A stretch of DNA of 51,915 nucleotides. It comes from Daejeonella sp. (GTDB lineage Bacteria > Bacteroidota > Bacteroidia > Sphingobacteriales > Sphingobacteriaceae). Within the stretch, counting starts at the first letter, position 1. Each line of letters starts with the position of its first letter. The DNA lies in assembly GCF_030684675.1 (NCBI RefSeq), contig NZ_JAUXXZ010000005.1, positions 1-51,915 on the forward strand, given 5' to 3'. Both the position numbers and the translations under genes were made by a program. Below, one piece after another: positions 43,809-51,915 of this stretch. The notes below the pieces were generated by a model, which was not told the DNA's origin, did no database searches, and saw only the letters and a list, made by a program, of their open reading frames with translations.

Positions 43809-44495
43809 CTAACTTCTCAAATTCCTATTCAATTCCTCCACTAATTCATATACTTTAGTATTGGGATTTTGTTGATGGTATGGGAGATTCTCTTGTTTCT
43901 CAAACAGTAACCTTGCTCTTTCGATTGCTTTTTCTTGAGAAGAATTTTTGTCATTCTTTAAGATGTCATATATTTTCAAACAAAAACCATATTTTTTACC
44001 ATCCTTTACATAATTTATTTCAAATTTTTTGCCTAATTCTGTATAATAAAAAGACCTCAAATGTTGTGATTCAGTCAAATTGTAATGTAAATAAAACCAC
44101 AACTCAAAAGCATCATTTGAATACGCTATTTTGTAACCAAGTAATAAAGCCTTTGAGATTGCATTATCAAAATCTGCAAATTCATCAGCACCTCTTTTGA
44201 CATCCATATCAAAAACACACCAAACTTCATTATATTCTTCTTTAGCATTTTCAACAATTTCTTTTGTTGATTCTACTAATTTGAGCTTTGCCTGTCCTTT
44301 AAGGTCAATTGCCTTAATTTTTACACCCAAAACAGGAAAGGATTCAAAATACAGTTTTTCCGTCTGTCCCTCACAAACAATGAGTATTGTTTTGTTGATT
44401 GGGATAGTTTCTATCTTATAGCCGCTTGGTTGTGTTCTTTTATTCCAAGCCTTATTTTTATCAGTAACCTTAATAGCTTTTGTACTTTTTGGCAT
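43809..44495 (-). CDS. RloB-domain protein (TOPRIM-like nuclease partner)
   Basis: A 228-residue protein with the RloB features: ILIVCEGQTEKLYFESF with Glu42, then VWCVFDMDVKRGADEF with the D-x-D at 96-98. These correspond to the TOPRIM metal site of the OLD-type nucleases. The mid part DAFELWFYLHYNLT is also typical. It overlaps the ATPase gene by 1 bp (TAATG). RloB with an AAA ATPase resembles the AbiL and related abortive infection pairs, so anti-phage defence is the likely role. Confidence 0.85.
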   Translation of the reverse strand: MPKSTKAIKVTDKNKAWNKRTQPSGYKIETIPINKTILIVCEGQTEKLYFESFPVLGVKIKAIDLKGQAKLKLVESTKEIVENAKEEYNEVWCVFDMDVKRGADEFADFDNAISKALLLGYKIAYSNDAFELWFYLHYNLTESQHLRSFYYTELGKKFEINYVKDGKKYGFCLKIYDILKNDKNSSQEKAIERARLLFEKQENLPYHQQNPNTKVYELVEELNRNLRS

Positions 44496-45781
44496 TATTC
44501 AAAAGTTATTAAGTTAGTAAAATCTCCAAGGAATGGTATTGCTCCGTATTTCCCTTGAATATAATCTTTTTCAAAAGAAGCATCATTTCTAACCCCCTTT
44601 ATTTCAACTAATGTATATAGATGACTAGCACCATATTTATCTTTTTCAACAAAATCAATTTGGTCTCGTCTCAATAAATCTGATGATAAAAGATTAGTGT
44701 CGTGTGTTGTGAATATTAGTTGAGCTTTTTTATTTTCTATTGAGTTATAAAGTTCAACAATTTTTTTAGTCAATAAGGGGTGAAACCTTGAGTCAAACTC
44801 ATCGATAAACAATGGCGTGCCTTCTTTTATAGACCTATAAATAAAAGGACTTAACTCAAACATTTTTTTTGTACCCTCAGATTCTTGCATACCAAATGAA
44901 AAATCACTTTTACCTTCAGACTTTAGTTCGGCATTGTATTTAGTCCTACTTGAGACAATGATCTTTCCTTTTTTCACGTCCTCTTTTACTTCATCCTCTA
45001 AATTGTCTGGTAAATTTTCGTTTGCAATTTCAACTGTATCCAAATCATCAATACCGATGTCTGCTTTTTTAAGAAAATTCAAAATAAATTTCTTTTTAAC
45101 TGAATCGCTTAATGAATCACCTGCAATTCCGTACATTCCCCGATGTCCTAATCCACTAATTATTGAGATAGCAGAAATTGTTTTGACAATCTGTTTTGAA
45201 AGTTTACCAAATCCTGTTGAAGATAAGTGGGTTAGAAAAAGTGATGTATCTGTGAATATAGGGTCTTTTGAATTTTCAAAAAGTTTTTGATACATTACAC
45301 CTTCTTCAAAATGAGTTTGATTAATCTCAACAATCAATTTGTTCTCTCTAATGAATAAAGGTTGTTCTCTTTTGTTGGGTGTAGAAAATAACCATTCACT
45401 TTTTATGGATTTATCGTCTGCTTCAAATCCGTATCTATATCTTGTTTTACCAATTCTAAAAATTAATTGAAAAAAGGTAGGTTTATTTTCTGTTTCAGTG
45501 GATAATTGAAAAGAATCTATTAAACCTAGCGCTTTTTCCTCTTTAACTGAATCCTTGATAATCCTTATAAAGGACACTAAAGCCTTAATTACATTACTTT
45601 TTCCACTGGCGTTTGCCCCATAAATAGCTTTGGCTTTTAAGAGGCTTAGGTCATTGTTTATTGGGAAAACATTGTTGTCGTCAAGTTCCGTATTTTTCGA
45701 TTTAATCTTTGCGGCTGTCATATTCAAAGTTTGAATGTCTTTGAACGACCAAAAATTCCCGAAACTAAATTCTTCTATCAT
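44495..45781 (-). CDS. AAA family ATPase, RloA/AbiLi-like
   Basis: A 428-residue ABC-type ATPase of the AAA_15/AAA_21 class: N-terminal MIEEFSFGNFWSFKDIQTL, Walker A GANASGKS (55-62), signature-like MQESEGTKK, Walker B TPLFIDEFDSRFHPLL and the switch histidine FTTHDTNLL. It lacks a fused TOPRIM domain; the next gene supplies it. The pair is therefore a split OLD-like system. It has its own promoter with an inverted repeat. Confidence 0.87.
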   Translation of the reverse strand: MIEEFSFGNFWSFKDIQTLNMTAAKIKSKNTELDDNNVFPINNDLSLLKAKAIYGANASGKSNVIKALVSFIRIIKDSVKEEKALGLIDSFQLSTETENKPTFFQLIFRIGKTRYRYGFEADDKSIKSEWLFSTPNKREQPLFIRENKLIVEINQTHFEEGVMYQKLFENSKDPIFTDTSLFLTHLSSTGFGKLSKQIVKTISAISIISGLGHRGMYGIAGDSLSDSVKKKFILNFLKKADIGIDDLDTVEIANENLPDNLEDEVKEDVKKGKIIVSSRTKYNAELKSEGKSDFSFGMQESEGTKKMFELSPFIYRSIKEGTPLFIDEFDSRFHPLLTKKIVELYNSIENKKAQLIFTTHDTNLLSSDLLRRDQIDFVEKDKYGASHLYTLVEIKGVRNDASFEKDYIQGKYGAIPFLGDFTNLITFE

Positions 45782-45804
45782 CGTTTAATTGATTATTTGT
45801 AATA

Positions 45805-45839
45805 TATTCGCAAATATACGAATAAGAAACTAGTAGCAA
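45805..45839 (-). promoter_or_regulatory. Promoter and candidate operator of the RloA/RloB operon
   Basis: On the minus strand TTG (45839-45837), 18 bases, then an exact -7 box TATATTTG (45818-45811), 29 bp before the ATG at 45781. The -7 box is flanked by a perfect 6-bp inverted repeat, TATTCG (45805-45810) and CGAATA (45819-45824), so a repressor dimer could block it. The operator function is inference. Confidence 0.65.
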
Positions 45840-46076
45840 TCAATTTTATTTGAATATTTTATTGTGGACGAGTTTTCAGTATTACCGCAAACTAATTAAT
45901 ATAAGTTATAAAACACTCTCGGTCTTCCCAAATGAGTAGGCTTGTGGTAGTTTTTATCCTATACTAAATATCCCCATTCTAAGCCCAATTCCCTAATCCA
46001 AATTAAAAATTATTCACCGAAGGTTCATTTTAAATTACGCCAGACTAAAAACAAACATTATAAAATCAGCATAAAA
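45840..46076. other. Spacer upstream of the RloA/RloB operon
   Basis: AT-rich, no gene, no attC-like hairpin and no recognisable repeat. It marks the right edge of the cassette-like region. Confidence 0.5.
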
Positions 46077-46098
46077 AAACCGGCCTCTCAGCCGGTTT
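46077..46098 (-). terminator. sucD terminator
   Basis: AAACCGGC (46077-46084) pairs with GCCGGTTT (46091-46098). On the minus strand the stem is followed by T7. It lies 57 bp after the sucD stop. Confidence 0.9.
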
Positions 46099-46118
46099 AT
46101 ATTTTACAAAGTAGAAAT

Positions 46119-46153
46119 GAATCTTGGTTCTTGGCTCCTGGTTCTTGAATCTT
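46119..46153 (-). repeat. Low-complexity repeat (CAAGAACCAGGAGCCAAGA words)
   Basis: The reverse strand reads CAAGAACCAGGAGCCAAGA, nearly the same string as at 13976-14008. It sits between the sucD stop and its terminator, so it is transcribed in the 3' end of the sucD message. Confidence 0.7.
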
Positions 46154-46154
46154 C

Positions 46155-47033
46155 CTATCCCAATTTCGCCAGTTCCTCAGCCATTGCTGCACCGATCTCT
46201 GCCGGAGATTCAACAACGCGAATACCGCATTCTCTCATGATCTTCATTTTTGCAGCTGCAGTATCATCGGCTCCGCCAACAATTGCTCCTGCATGACCCA
46301 TACGGCGTCCAGGAGGCGCTGTTTGTCCTGCGATAAAGCCTACAACCGGCTTGGTGCCGTGCTCTTTGATCCAGTAAGCCGCTTCAGCTTCCATTCCACC
46401 ACCTATCTCACCGATCATCACAATACCTTTAGTCTCAGGATCATTCATCAACAGCATTACGGCTTCCTTAGTTGGTGTGCCAATGATTGGATCTCCACCG
46501 ATACCAATTGCTGTAGTGATTCCTAATCCGGCTTTAACAACCTGATCAACTGCTTCATAAGTTAATGTTCCTGATTTAGAAACGATTCCTACACCACCTT
46601 TTTTGAAGATAAATCCTGGCATAATACCAATTTTAGCTTCATCAGCAGTGATGATACCCGGGCAATTCGGACCGATCAATCGGCAATCCCTATCTGAAAT
46701 ATATTCTTTCACCAAGATCATATCCTTTGTCGGGATACCTTCGGTAATACACACAATAACTTTAATTCCTGCTTCGGCAGCTTCCATGATCGCGTCAGCA
46801 GCAAAAGCCGGTGGCACAAAAATAATGGATACATCGGCACCTGTTTTATCAACGGCGTCCTTAACCGTATTGAAAACAGGGCGATCTAAATGACTTTGTC
46901 CTCCTTTACCCGGAGTTACACCACCTACAAGCTGTGTTCCATACTCTATCATCTGGGAAGCATGATATGTTCCCTCATTACCTGTAAAGCCCTGAACTAT
47001 TACTTTTGAATCTTTATTAACCAGTACACTCAT
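46155..47033 (-). CDS. sucD: Succinate-CoA ligase subunit alpha
   Basis: A 292-residue subunit: [32 protein letters not shown] (CoA-binding Rossmann fold), [30 protein letters not shown] and phosphohistidine His247 in GHAGAIVGG. It interconverts succinyl-CoA and succinate with ATP or GTP in the TCA cycle. The beta subunit SucC is not adjacent. It has its own strong promoter. Confidence 0.97.
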   Translation of the reverse strand: MSVLVNKDSKVIVQGFTGNEGTYHASQMIEYGTQLVGGVTPGKGGQSHLDRPVFNTVKDAVDKTGADVSIIFVPPAFAADAIMEAAEAGIKVIVCITEGIPTKDMILVKEYISDRDCRLIGPNCPGIITADEAKIGIMPGFIFKKGGVGIVSKSGTLTYEAVDQVVKAGLGITTAIGIGGDPIIGTPTKEAVMLLMNDPETKGIVMIGEIGGGMEAEAAYWIKEHGTKPVVGFIAGQTAPPGRRMGHAGAIVGGADDTAAAKMKIMRECGIRVVESPAEIGAAMAEELAKLG

Positions 47034-47052
47034 TGAATATTTTTTTGTACAG

Positions 47053-47085
47053 CAAAGCTAAGAGAATCGCTTAGAATGTCAAAAA
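47053..47085 (-). promoter_or_regulatory. sucD promoter (textbook Bacteroidota type)
   Basis: Minus strand TTTTTG (47085-47080), 19 bases, TAGCTTTG (47060-47053). Both boxes and the spacing match consensus. The -7 box is 19 bp before the ATG. Confidence 0.85.
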
Positions 47086-47103
47086 GTAAAGGAAAAAGAT
47101 TTA

Positions 47104-47155
47104 GAGCATGTTTAAATTCATCTAATATTTTTACAATAGAAATTTAAACAGGCTC
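47104..47155 (-). terminator. Hairpin between dctA-like gene and sucD
   Basis: GAGC plus GTTTAAATT pairs with AATTTAAAC plus GCTC, with a small internal loop. The tail is only moderately T-rich, so it is a likely but not certain end for the upstream symporter transcript. Confidence 0.55.
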
Positions 47156-47165
47156 TTATTGTTTT

Positions 47166-48449
47166 TTATTCATAGGAAGAGCTGATCACATCTTCAGCAG
47201 TTTTGGGACTAATTGCTCTTTTATAAGCCTCCTGATCAAATTCCTTTTCGCTTTTTGCAATCACAACCGAAGCAACTCCATTACCGATCAGATTGGTAAT
47301 AGCCCTGGCTTCTGACATAAAGCGATCAACTCCCAATAAAATGGCAATACTTTCAATAGGAACAACCTTTAAGGCCGTAAGTGTTGATGCCAAAACAATA
47401 AAGCCACTGCCTGTTACTCCTGCTGCTCCTTTTGAAGTGACCATTAACACTCCAATTATGGTTATCTGCTGGCCAATACTCAGGTCAATATTAAAAACCT
47501 GGGATAAAAAGATAACTGACATTGAAAGATAAATTGATGTCCCATCCAGATTAAATGAATAGCCTGTAGGAACTACAAGTCCCACAACAGATTTGGAACA
47601 GCCAAATTTTTCGAGTTTTAACATCATACTAGGCAGCACCGACTCGGAGGACGATGTTCCCAAAACAATAACAATCTCCTGCCTGATGAATTTTAAGAAC
47701 TGCCAGAGACTAAACTTATACAGATAGCAGATCAGATTCAGCACCACAAATATGAAAAGTGCCATGGTCATATAAACAGCAATCATCAGCTTTCCAAGTG
47801 GGTAAAGCGTTGATAAACCGTAAGTTCCGATCGTAAAGGCCATGCCACCAAACGCTCCAAATGGGGCCAGTTTCATGATCATTTTCATAATATTAAAAAT
47901 CACCTGCGACAACTTTTCAAATGTGACAATCAGGGAGCTGCCTGTTGATCCCATACGACTCAGGGCAAAGCCAAAAAGCACCGCAAAGAACAGAATCTGG
48001 AGAATATCGCCTTTGGCAAAGGATTCGAATATATTTTTAGGCACGATGTGGGCGAAGAATTCGAGCCAGTTCATCTCAGAAGCTGATTCCTGATAAGTCT
48101 GTATTTTTGAAGGGTCGGCATGAGTGGCAGCAACGTCAACTCCTTTACCGGGCTGAAATATATTGGCAACCAGTAATCCTATGATAATTGCAAGGGTCGT
48201 AATCAGCTCAAAATAGAGCAGAGCCTTACCACCTACCCTTCCCACTTTTTTCATATCCCCCATCTGGGCAATACCAAGCACGATGGTAAAAAATATGATT
48301 GGAGCAATCAGCATACTGATCATATTGATGAAGGTCTGACTGATCAGTTTGGCTGTAGGTGCAAATGCCGGAAAATTCATGCCGACGAGAACGCCGATAA
48401 AAATTGCGACAAGCACCTGAAAGGTAAGATGGGAAACAACTCGCTTCAT
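47166..48449 (-). CDS. Dicarboxylate/amino acid:cation symporter
   Basis: A 427-residue DAACS family carrier (GltP/DctA type). Eight membrane segments, the serine-rich re-entrant loop GTSSSESVLPSMM, the conserved VVPTGYSFNLDGTSIY, and the second re-entrant loop SKGAAGVTGSGFIVLASTL, with DRFMSEARAITNLIGN in the last helix, the substrate-contacting part. It should take up C4-dicarboxylates or glutamate/aspartate with H+ or Na+. It is a single gene upstream of sucD. Confidence 0.94.
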   Translation of the reverse strand: MKRVVSHLTFQVLVAIFIGVLVGMNFPAFAPTAKLISQTFINMISMLIAPIIFFTIVLGIAQMGDMKKVGRVGGKALLYFELITTLAIIIGLLVANIFQPGKGVDVAATHADPSKIQTYQESASEMNWLEFFAHIVPKNIFESFAKGDILQILFFAVLFGFALSRMGSTGSSLIVTFEKLSQVIFNIMKMIMKLAPFGAFGGMAFTIGTYGLSTLYPLGKLMIAVYMTMALFIFVVLNLICYLYKFSLWQFLKFIRQEIVIVLGTSSSESVLPSMMLKLEKFGCSKSVVGLVVPTGYSFNLDGTSIYLSMSVIFLSQVFNIDLSIGQQITIIGVLMVTSKGAAGVTGSGFIVLASTLTALKVVPIESIAILLGVDRFMSEARAITNLIGNGVASVVIAKSEKEFDQEAYKRAISPKTAEDVISSSYE

Positions 48450-48512
48450 AAAATTTGGAACAAAATCATAAATACCGATTTGATTTATTTTTCAGGATCA
48501 GAAACCTAAAAA

Positions 48513-50279
48513 CTAAGGTTTTGCTATACCCTCTGAATTAAACTGAAGATCATATAATTTTCTGTAAAAGCCATTTAATTTTAAAAGCTGCTGATGGGAG
48601 CCCATTTCCTTGATTTCACCATGATCCAGAACTATGATCCGATCTGCATTCTGGATGGTTGAAAGACGGTGAGCGATCACAATAGAAGTCCGGCCCTGCA
48701 TCAGTTTATTAATTGCATGCTGAATAAGCTCCTCTGTTTCGGTATCTACAGAGGCTGTTGCTTCATCCAGCACCAGGATTTGTGGATCATATACCATTGC
48801 CCGGATAAATGAAATCAGCTGAGCCTGCCCGGCAGACAATGTTGCTCCCCGCTCCATCACATCATAATCGAAGCCTCCGGGAAGTTTCATTATGAATTCG
48901 TAAGCACCTACCTCTTTGGCTGCCTGAATGAGCCTTTCTCTGCTAATCTCCTCATTACTCAGATTGATATTATTTGCAATGGAATCTGAGAAGAGAAACA
49001 CATCCTGCAAAACTGTCGCAATATGTGACCTAAGGTAACTTAACTTATAATCACGGATATCATTCCCATCAACAAGTATACTTCCCTTGTTAATCTCATA
49101 AAAACGATTCAAAATATTAATTATGGAAGATTTTCCCGCTCCCGTTGCCCCTACAAGTGCCAGCGTTTCTCCCGGCTTAACATGGAAAGAAATATCTTTT
49201 AATACCCAGTTCTCATCGTTATAGGCAAACCAAACATTTTTAAATTCAATATCGCCTTTCAATTTTTCAGGATGCAATTTGCCTTTATCTTCCGTCTGCT
49301 CATCAGTATCCAGTACATTGAAAATCCGCTCAGCACCAACCATACCCATTTGCAGGGTATTGAACTTATCTGCAAGTTCCCGGATCGGCCTGAACAGCAT
49401 ATTGATATACATGATGAAAGAGACAACCACTCCCGGACTGATCTCATCCGAAAGAATAGATTTCGAGCCATACCATACCAGAAGTCCGATTGACGCAGCA
49501 GAAATGATCTCGACTACCGGAAAGAAAATGGAATAATACCAGTTTGAACGAATATGTGCATCACGGTGCATAGAGTTAATCTGCTTGAATTTCTTCATCT
49601 CCTGATCTTCCCGGGCGAAATATTGAATGATTCTTATTCCGGTAATATGTTCCTGTAAAAAAGTATTCAGATTGGCCACCTGAGTCCGCACATCCTGAAA
49701 TGCCGATTTAATCGCTTCCTTAAAAACAAGGGAAGCCATAATCAATAAAGGCATTGGAATCAATACCACCAGGGTCAGTTCCCAGTCAACATAAAGCATC
49801 ACGGCAATGATGGCAATTACCTGCAGAATATCGCCAACAATTACAATAAGTCCCTCAGAAAATATATCTGCAATAGTTTCGAGGTCTGATACCGTTCTGG
49901 TAATCAACTGACCAATGGGTGTACGGTCGAAATATTTAAGTCTCAGGCTACTGATATGATTGAATACTTTAACCCGTAAATCCTTAATTACCGATTGCCC
50001 TAAAATATTTGTAAAAAAAGTATGAAAATATTGAACGACAGTCTGGATCAATAGTAGCCCGACCATCAATAGGCTCATATCAATTAATCCTGTATGGTCA
50101 TTTAAAAGAATATATCTGTCGAGGGTAAATTGAATCAGCCATGGCCGAAGCGGGGCCAGAATGGCAAGCAATATTGTTAAAACAATTGACCAGATAAATA
50201 TACTACGATAAGGAGTAACGTACCGGAATATCCTTCTCAACAAGTTTACATCTACTGCATTACCGCTAACTTTAGCCAT
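48513..50279 (-). CDS. ABC transporter, fused permease and ATP-binding protein (exporter type)
   Basis: A 588-residue half-transporter: six membrane helices in the first 320 residues, then an ATPase with Walker A GATGAGKS, signature LSAGQ (Ala in place of the usual second Gly of LSGGQ), Walker B ILVLDEATASVD and switch AHRLST. It is of the MsbA/LmrA-like multidrug or lipid exporter type; the substrate is unknown. It should act as a homodimer or with another half-transporter elsewhere. It ends 41 bp after truA on the same strand. Confidence 0.92.
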   Translation of the reverse strand: MAKVSGNAVDVNLLRRIFRYVTPYRSIFIWSIVLTILLAILAPLRPWLIQFTLDRYILLNDHTGLIDMSLLMVGLLLIQTVVQYFHTFFTNILGQSVIKDLRVKVFNHISSLRLKYFDRTPIGQLITRTVSDLETIADIFSEGLIVIVGDILQVIAIIAVMLYVDWELTLVVLIPMPLLIMASLVFKEAIKSAFQDVRTQVANLNTFLQEHITGIRIIQYFAREDQEMKKFKQINSMHRDAHIRSNWYYSIFFPVVEIISAASIGLLVWYGSKSILSDEISPGVVVSFIMYINMLFRPIRELADKFNTLQMGMVGAERIFNVLDTDEQTEDKGKLHPEKLKGDIEFKNVWFAYNDENWVLKDISFHVKPGETLALVGATGAGKSSIINILNRFYEINKGSILVDGNDIRDYKLSYLRSHIATVLQDVFLFSDSIANNINLSNEEISRERLIQAAKEVGAYEFIMKLPGGFDYDVMERGATLSAGQAQLISFIRAMVYDPQILVLDEATASVDTETEELIQHAINKLMQGRTSIVIAHRLSTIQNADRIIVLDHGEIKEMGSHQQLLKLNGFYRKLYDLQFNSEGIAKP

Positions 50280-50320
50280 TTTTATTTTCGATCATTTATT
50301 TTTTAAACTAAATCGGACAT

Positions 50321-51085
50321 TTAAATTTCATCCGAAATATAGGGGTATTTCACTTCTGTGAGGAATAAGCCACAAGCCGGTACTGATTCGCCTGCATTTG
50401 AGCGATCCTTACTTTCGATAATACCGTGAATATCCTCCACATTCATTTCCTTTTTACCTATTCTGACCAGTGTGCCGACAATTGCCCGAACCATATTCCG
50501 AAGAAAGCGATCGGCAGAAATATGAAAAACTATGCCCTTATCTGCAGGAAGCCATACTCCCCTGCTAATTACACAGTTATTGGTAAAAGTTTGGGTATTT
50601 GACTTGCTGAAGCAACTGAAATCACGATATTCCATCATCAATTCTGCGGCATTATTCATCAACCCTAAATCTGGTCTATCACGTAAAAGCCATGATAAAT
50701 TATGAAGAAATGGGTCCTTTGAAAAATGAATATGATACTCATAAGAACGTAAACTAGCATCAAAACGGGCATGAGCCTCCGGAGCAACTTTGATGAACCT
50801 TTTGATCACAATATCATAAGGGAGCATCGCATTAATACTGAGTAGAAATCTAGGATTCATCACATCAATATCAAGGGGAAAATCGGCATGTGCAAAAAGT
50901 TGCCGGGCATGTACTCCGGTATCGGTGCGGCCGCATCCAAGGGTTTCAATTTCCTGCCTGCAAATTGTAGATAATGCTTTGTTGATCAACTCCTGCACTG
51001 AAAGGGCATTCTGCTGAATCTGCCAGCCATGATATGCCGTTCCGTTGTAAGCCAGTTCCAGGAAATATCTCTGTGTTGTATTCAA
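50321..51085 (-). CDS. truA: tRNA pseudouridine(38-40) synthase
   Basis: A 254-residue TruA. The start codon is TTG (MNTTQRYFLELAYNGTAYHGWQ); no ATG lies where the family begins, and this start places the YNGTAYHGWQ strand correctly. The catalytic Asp55 is in CGRTDTGVHARQ. The C-terminal RNA-binding helix region FLRNMVRAIVGTLVRIG is intact. It modifies U38-40 in tRNA anticodon arms. First gene of a probable truA-ABC transporter unit. Confidence 0.96.
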   Translation of the reverse strand: MNTTQRYFLELAYNGTAYHGWQIQQNALSVQELINKALSTICRQEIETLGCGRTDTGVHARQLFAHADFPLDIDVMNPRFLLSINAMLPYDIVIKRFIKVAPEAHARFDASLRSYEYHIHFSKDPFLHNLSWLLRDRPDLGLMNNAAELMMEYRDFSCFSKSNTQTFTNNCVISRGVWLPADKGIVFHISADRFLRNMVRAIVGTLVRIGKKEMNVEDIHGIIESKDRSNAGESVPACGLFLTEVKYPYISDEI

Positions 51086-51109
51086 TCTCTAAAGCTAATT
51101 TTGAAATGC

Positions 51110-51117
51110 CAAAGATA
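51110..51117 (-). promoter_or_regulatory. truA -7 box TATCTTTG
   Basis: An exact TAnnTTTG match on the minus strand, 24 bp before the TTG start. A TTG lies upstream but at only 14 bases, shorter than ideal. Confidence 0.5.
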
Positions 51118-51172
51118 CTCAACCGCAGCCTCAATACATTGCCTGAATGAATAATCACAAGGCTAAAATATT

Positions 51173-51180
51173 TATATTTG
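51173..51180 (+). promoter_or_regulatory. -7 box TATATTTG of the DUF4293 gene
   Basis: An exact TAnnTTTG match, 17 bp before the ATG at 51198. It lies inside the longer open frame that starts at 51147, which argues for the later start. Confidence 0.6.
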
Positions 51181-51197
51181 CTTCAAATTATCATCCC

Positions 51198-51665
51198 ATG
51201 CTACAACGAGTACAAACCATCTGGCTTTTTTTTGCTACCGCTGCGATTTTTAGTCTGTTTCTATTTCCTTATTTGCAGGCTATCAATCCTGATGGCACTT
51301 CAAAGGCTGTAAAAGTAACCGGTGTTTATGAAAGCATAGGGGGTAATGTCGTTCAGACTGAACCTTTCCTGGCCTTAACGATAGTAACGGTTATACTTGG
51401 ATTGATTCCATTCCTGGCTATTTTTCTGTTTAAAAACAGGAAAAAACAAATGATGCTTTGTTATATCTGCATCGCAGGTATACTGGGTTTTAGTTTCTGG
51501 ATGGTTCAAACCGCAAAGCAGGTACTTGGGAATATCACCTTGCAAACAGAGAATTACGGACTTGGTGTCATACTGCCATCCCTGAGTGTATTGTTTGTTA
51601 TTCTGGCACTCAGGGGAATCAGAAGTGATGAGAAACTGATCAAATCGACGGAGAGGTTGAGGTAG
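51198..51665 (+). CDS. DUF4293 family membrane protein
   Basis: A 155-residue protein from the ATG at 51198 (MLQRVQTIWLFFATAAIFSLFLFPYL). Four membrane segments are visible (about 8-28, 53-74, 84-104, 120-140). The MLQRVQTIWLFFA start and the overall layout are those of DUF4293, a family confined to Bacteroidota. Function unknown. Divergent from truA, with both promoters in the 110-bp gap. Confidence 0.85.
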   Translation: MLQRVQTIWLFFATAAIFSLFLFPYLQAINPDGTSKAVKVTGVYESIGGNVVQTEPFLALTIVTVILGLIPFLAIFLFKNRKKQMMLCYICIAGILGFSFWMVQTAKQVLGNITLQTENYGLGVILPSLSVLFVILALRGIRSDEKLIKSTERLR

Positions 51666-51915
51666 TGCGGGTCTTGCGGGTCTTGCCCGCAATGACAGGG
51701 GTCTGGGATATTTCGCGTTTCTGCGTCTTTACGAGAGCCTTTTTTTGGACAGACATATCACTGAATAGCCCGGTGCTTTAGTGGCTGTTGCACAACTGAG
51801 ATATTTAAAAATAAATTTATCTATGTCATTGATTATTAATATCTTAATGCATGCAAGGCAAAAAAGGCTATCAGGAAAAGTTGTTTATCACTTTTCGACT
51901 ATCTGACCATGTTCC
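51666..51915. other. Non-coding end of window
   Basis: No gene. It begins with a tandem GCGGGTCTTGCGGGTCTTGC followed by CCGCAATGACAGG, another short intergenic repeat type. The sequence is cut by the window edge. Confidence 0.5.

Overview
The window looks like a Bacteroidota chromosome segment, most likely from a Sphingobacteriales (Pedobacter-like) organism. The reasons are promoters with the Bacteroidota -7 box TAnnTTTG (for example at icd, sucD, rpsF and the RloA/RloB operon), families largely restricted to the phylum (DUF5916, DUF4293, the small family mislabelled 'ABC transporter ATPase'), long non-coding spacers with dispersed repeats, and little Shine-Dalgarno signal. This is inference from family content; no 16S rRNA gene is present.

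Layout. 1-3.1 kb is an accessory patch: a GNAT acetyltransferase, a small exported protein, tRNA-Phe, an orphan HsdR-N nuclease-like protein and a broken piece of a tRNA-Phe. 3.1-8.7 kb holds a ZIP metal transporter, a YiaK-type dehydrogenase, a bestrophin and a DUF5916 outer-membrane protein. The spacer at 8.7-9.4 kb holds the relic of a second DUF5916 gene and structured repeats. 9.4-11.8 kb is a two-gene membrane Fe-S/CCG reductase module. 12-26.7 kb is mostly housekeeping: mtgA, the rpsF-rpsR-rplI operon, dnaX, icd, an SDR, panB-rluA, carA, eno and a DivIC/FtsB-like gene. 26.8-33.5 kb is a bacteriocin-like locus, all on the minus strand: HlyD-like adaptor, C39-peptidase ABC transporter, small HTH protein, two double-glycine leader peptides and two CPBP membrane proteins (likely immunity). 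A 683-bp repeat splits it. 34.2-41.8 kb returns to core genes: VWA and SIMPL proteins, fabG, a methyltransferase, msrB, rlpA and an acyl-CoA synthetase. 41.8-45.8 kb looks like an integron-type cassette array without integrase. It has three attC-like hairpins, each directly downstream of a minus-strand unit: a frameshifted gene, a 5'-nucleotidase, and an RloA/RloB (AbiL-like) defence pair. 46.1-51.7 kb is core again: sucD, a dicarboxylate symporter, an ABC exporter, truA and a DUF4293 protein.

The most notable signals are: (1) the two-peptide bacteriocin-like locus; (2) a ~684-bp inverted repeat pair (18436-19120 and 29042-29724) that keeps many helices, one of which shows two compensatory base-pair changes between the copies, as expected of a structured RNA; (3) the cassette-like array carrying a defence pair with an inverted repeat over its promoter; and (4) several families of short intergenic repeats. 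All database and expression claims remain to be tested; nothing was searched.
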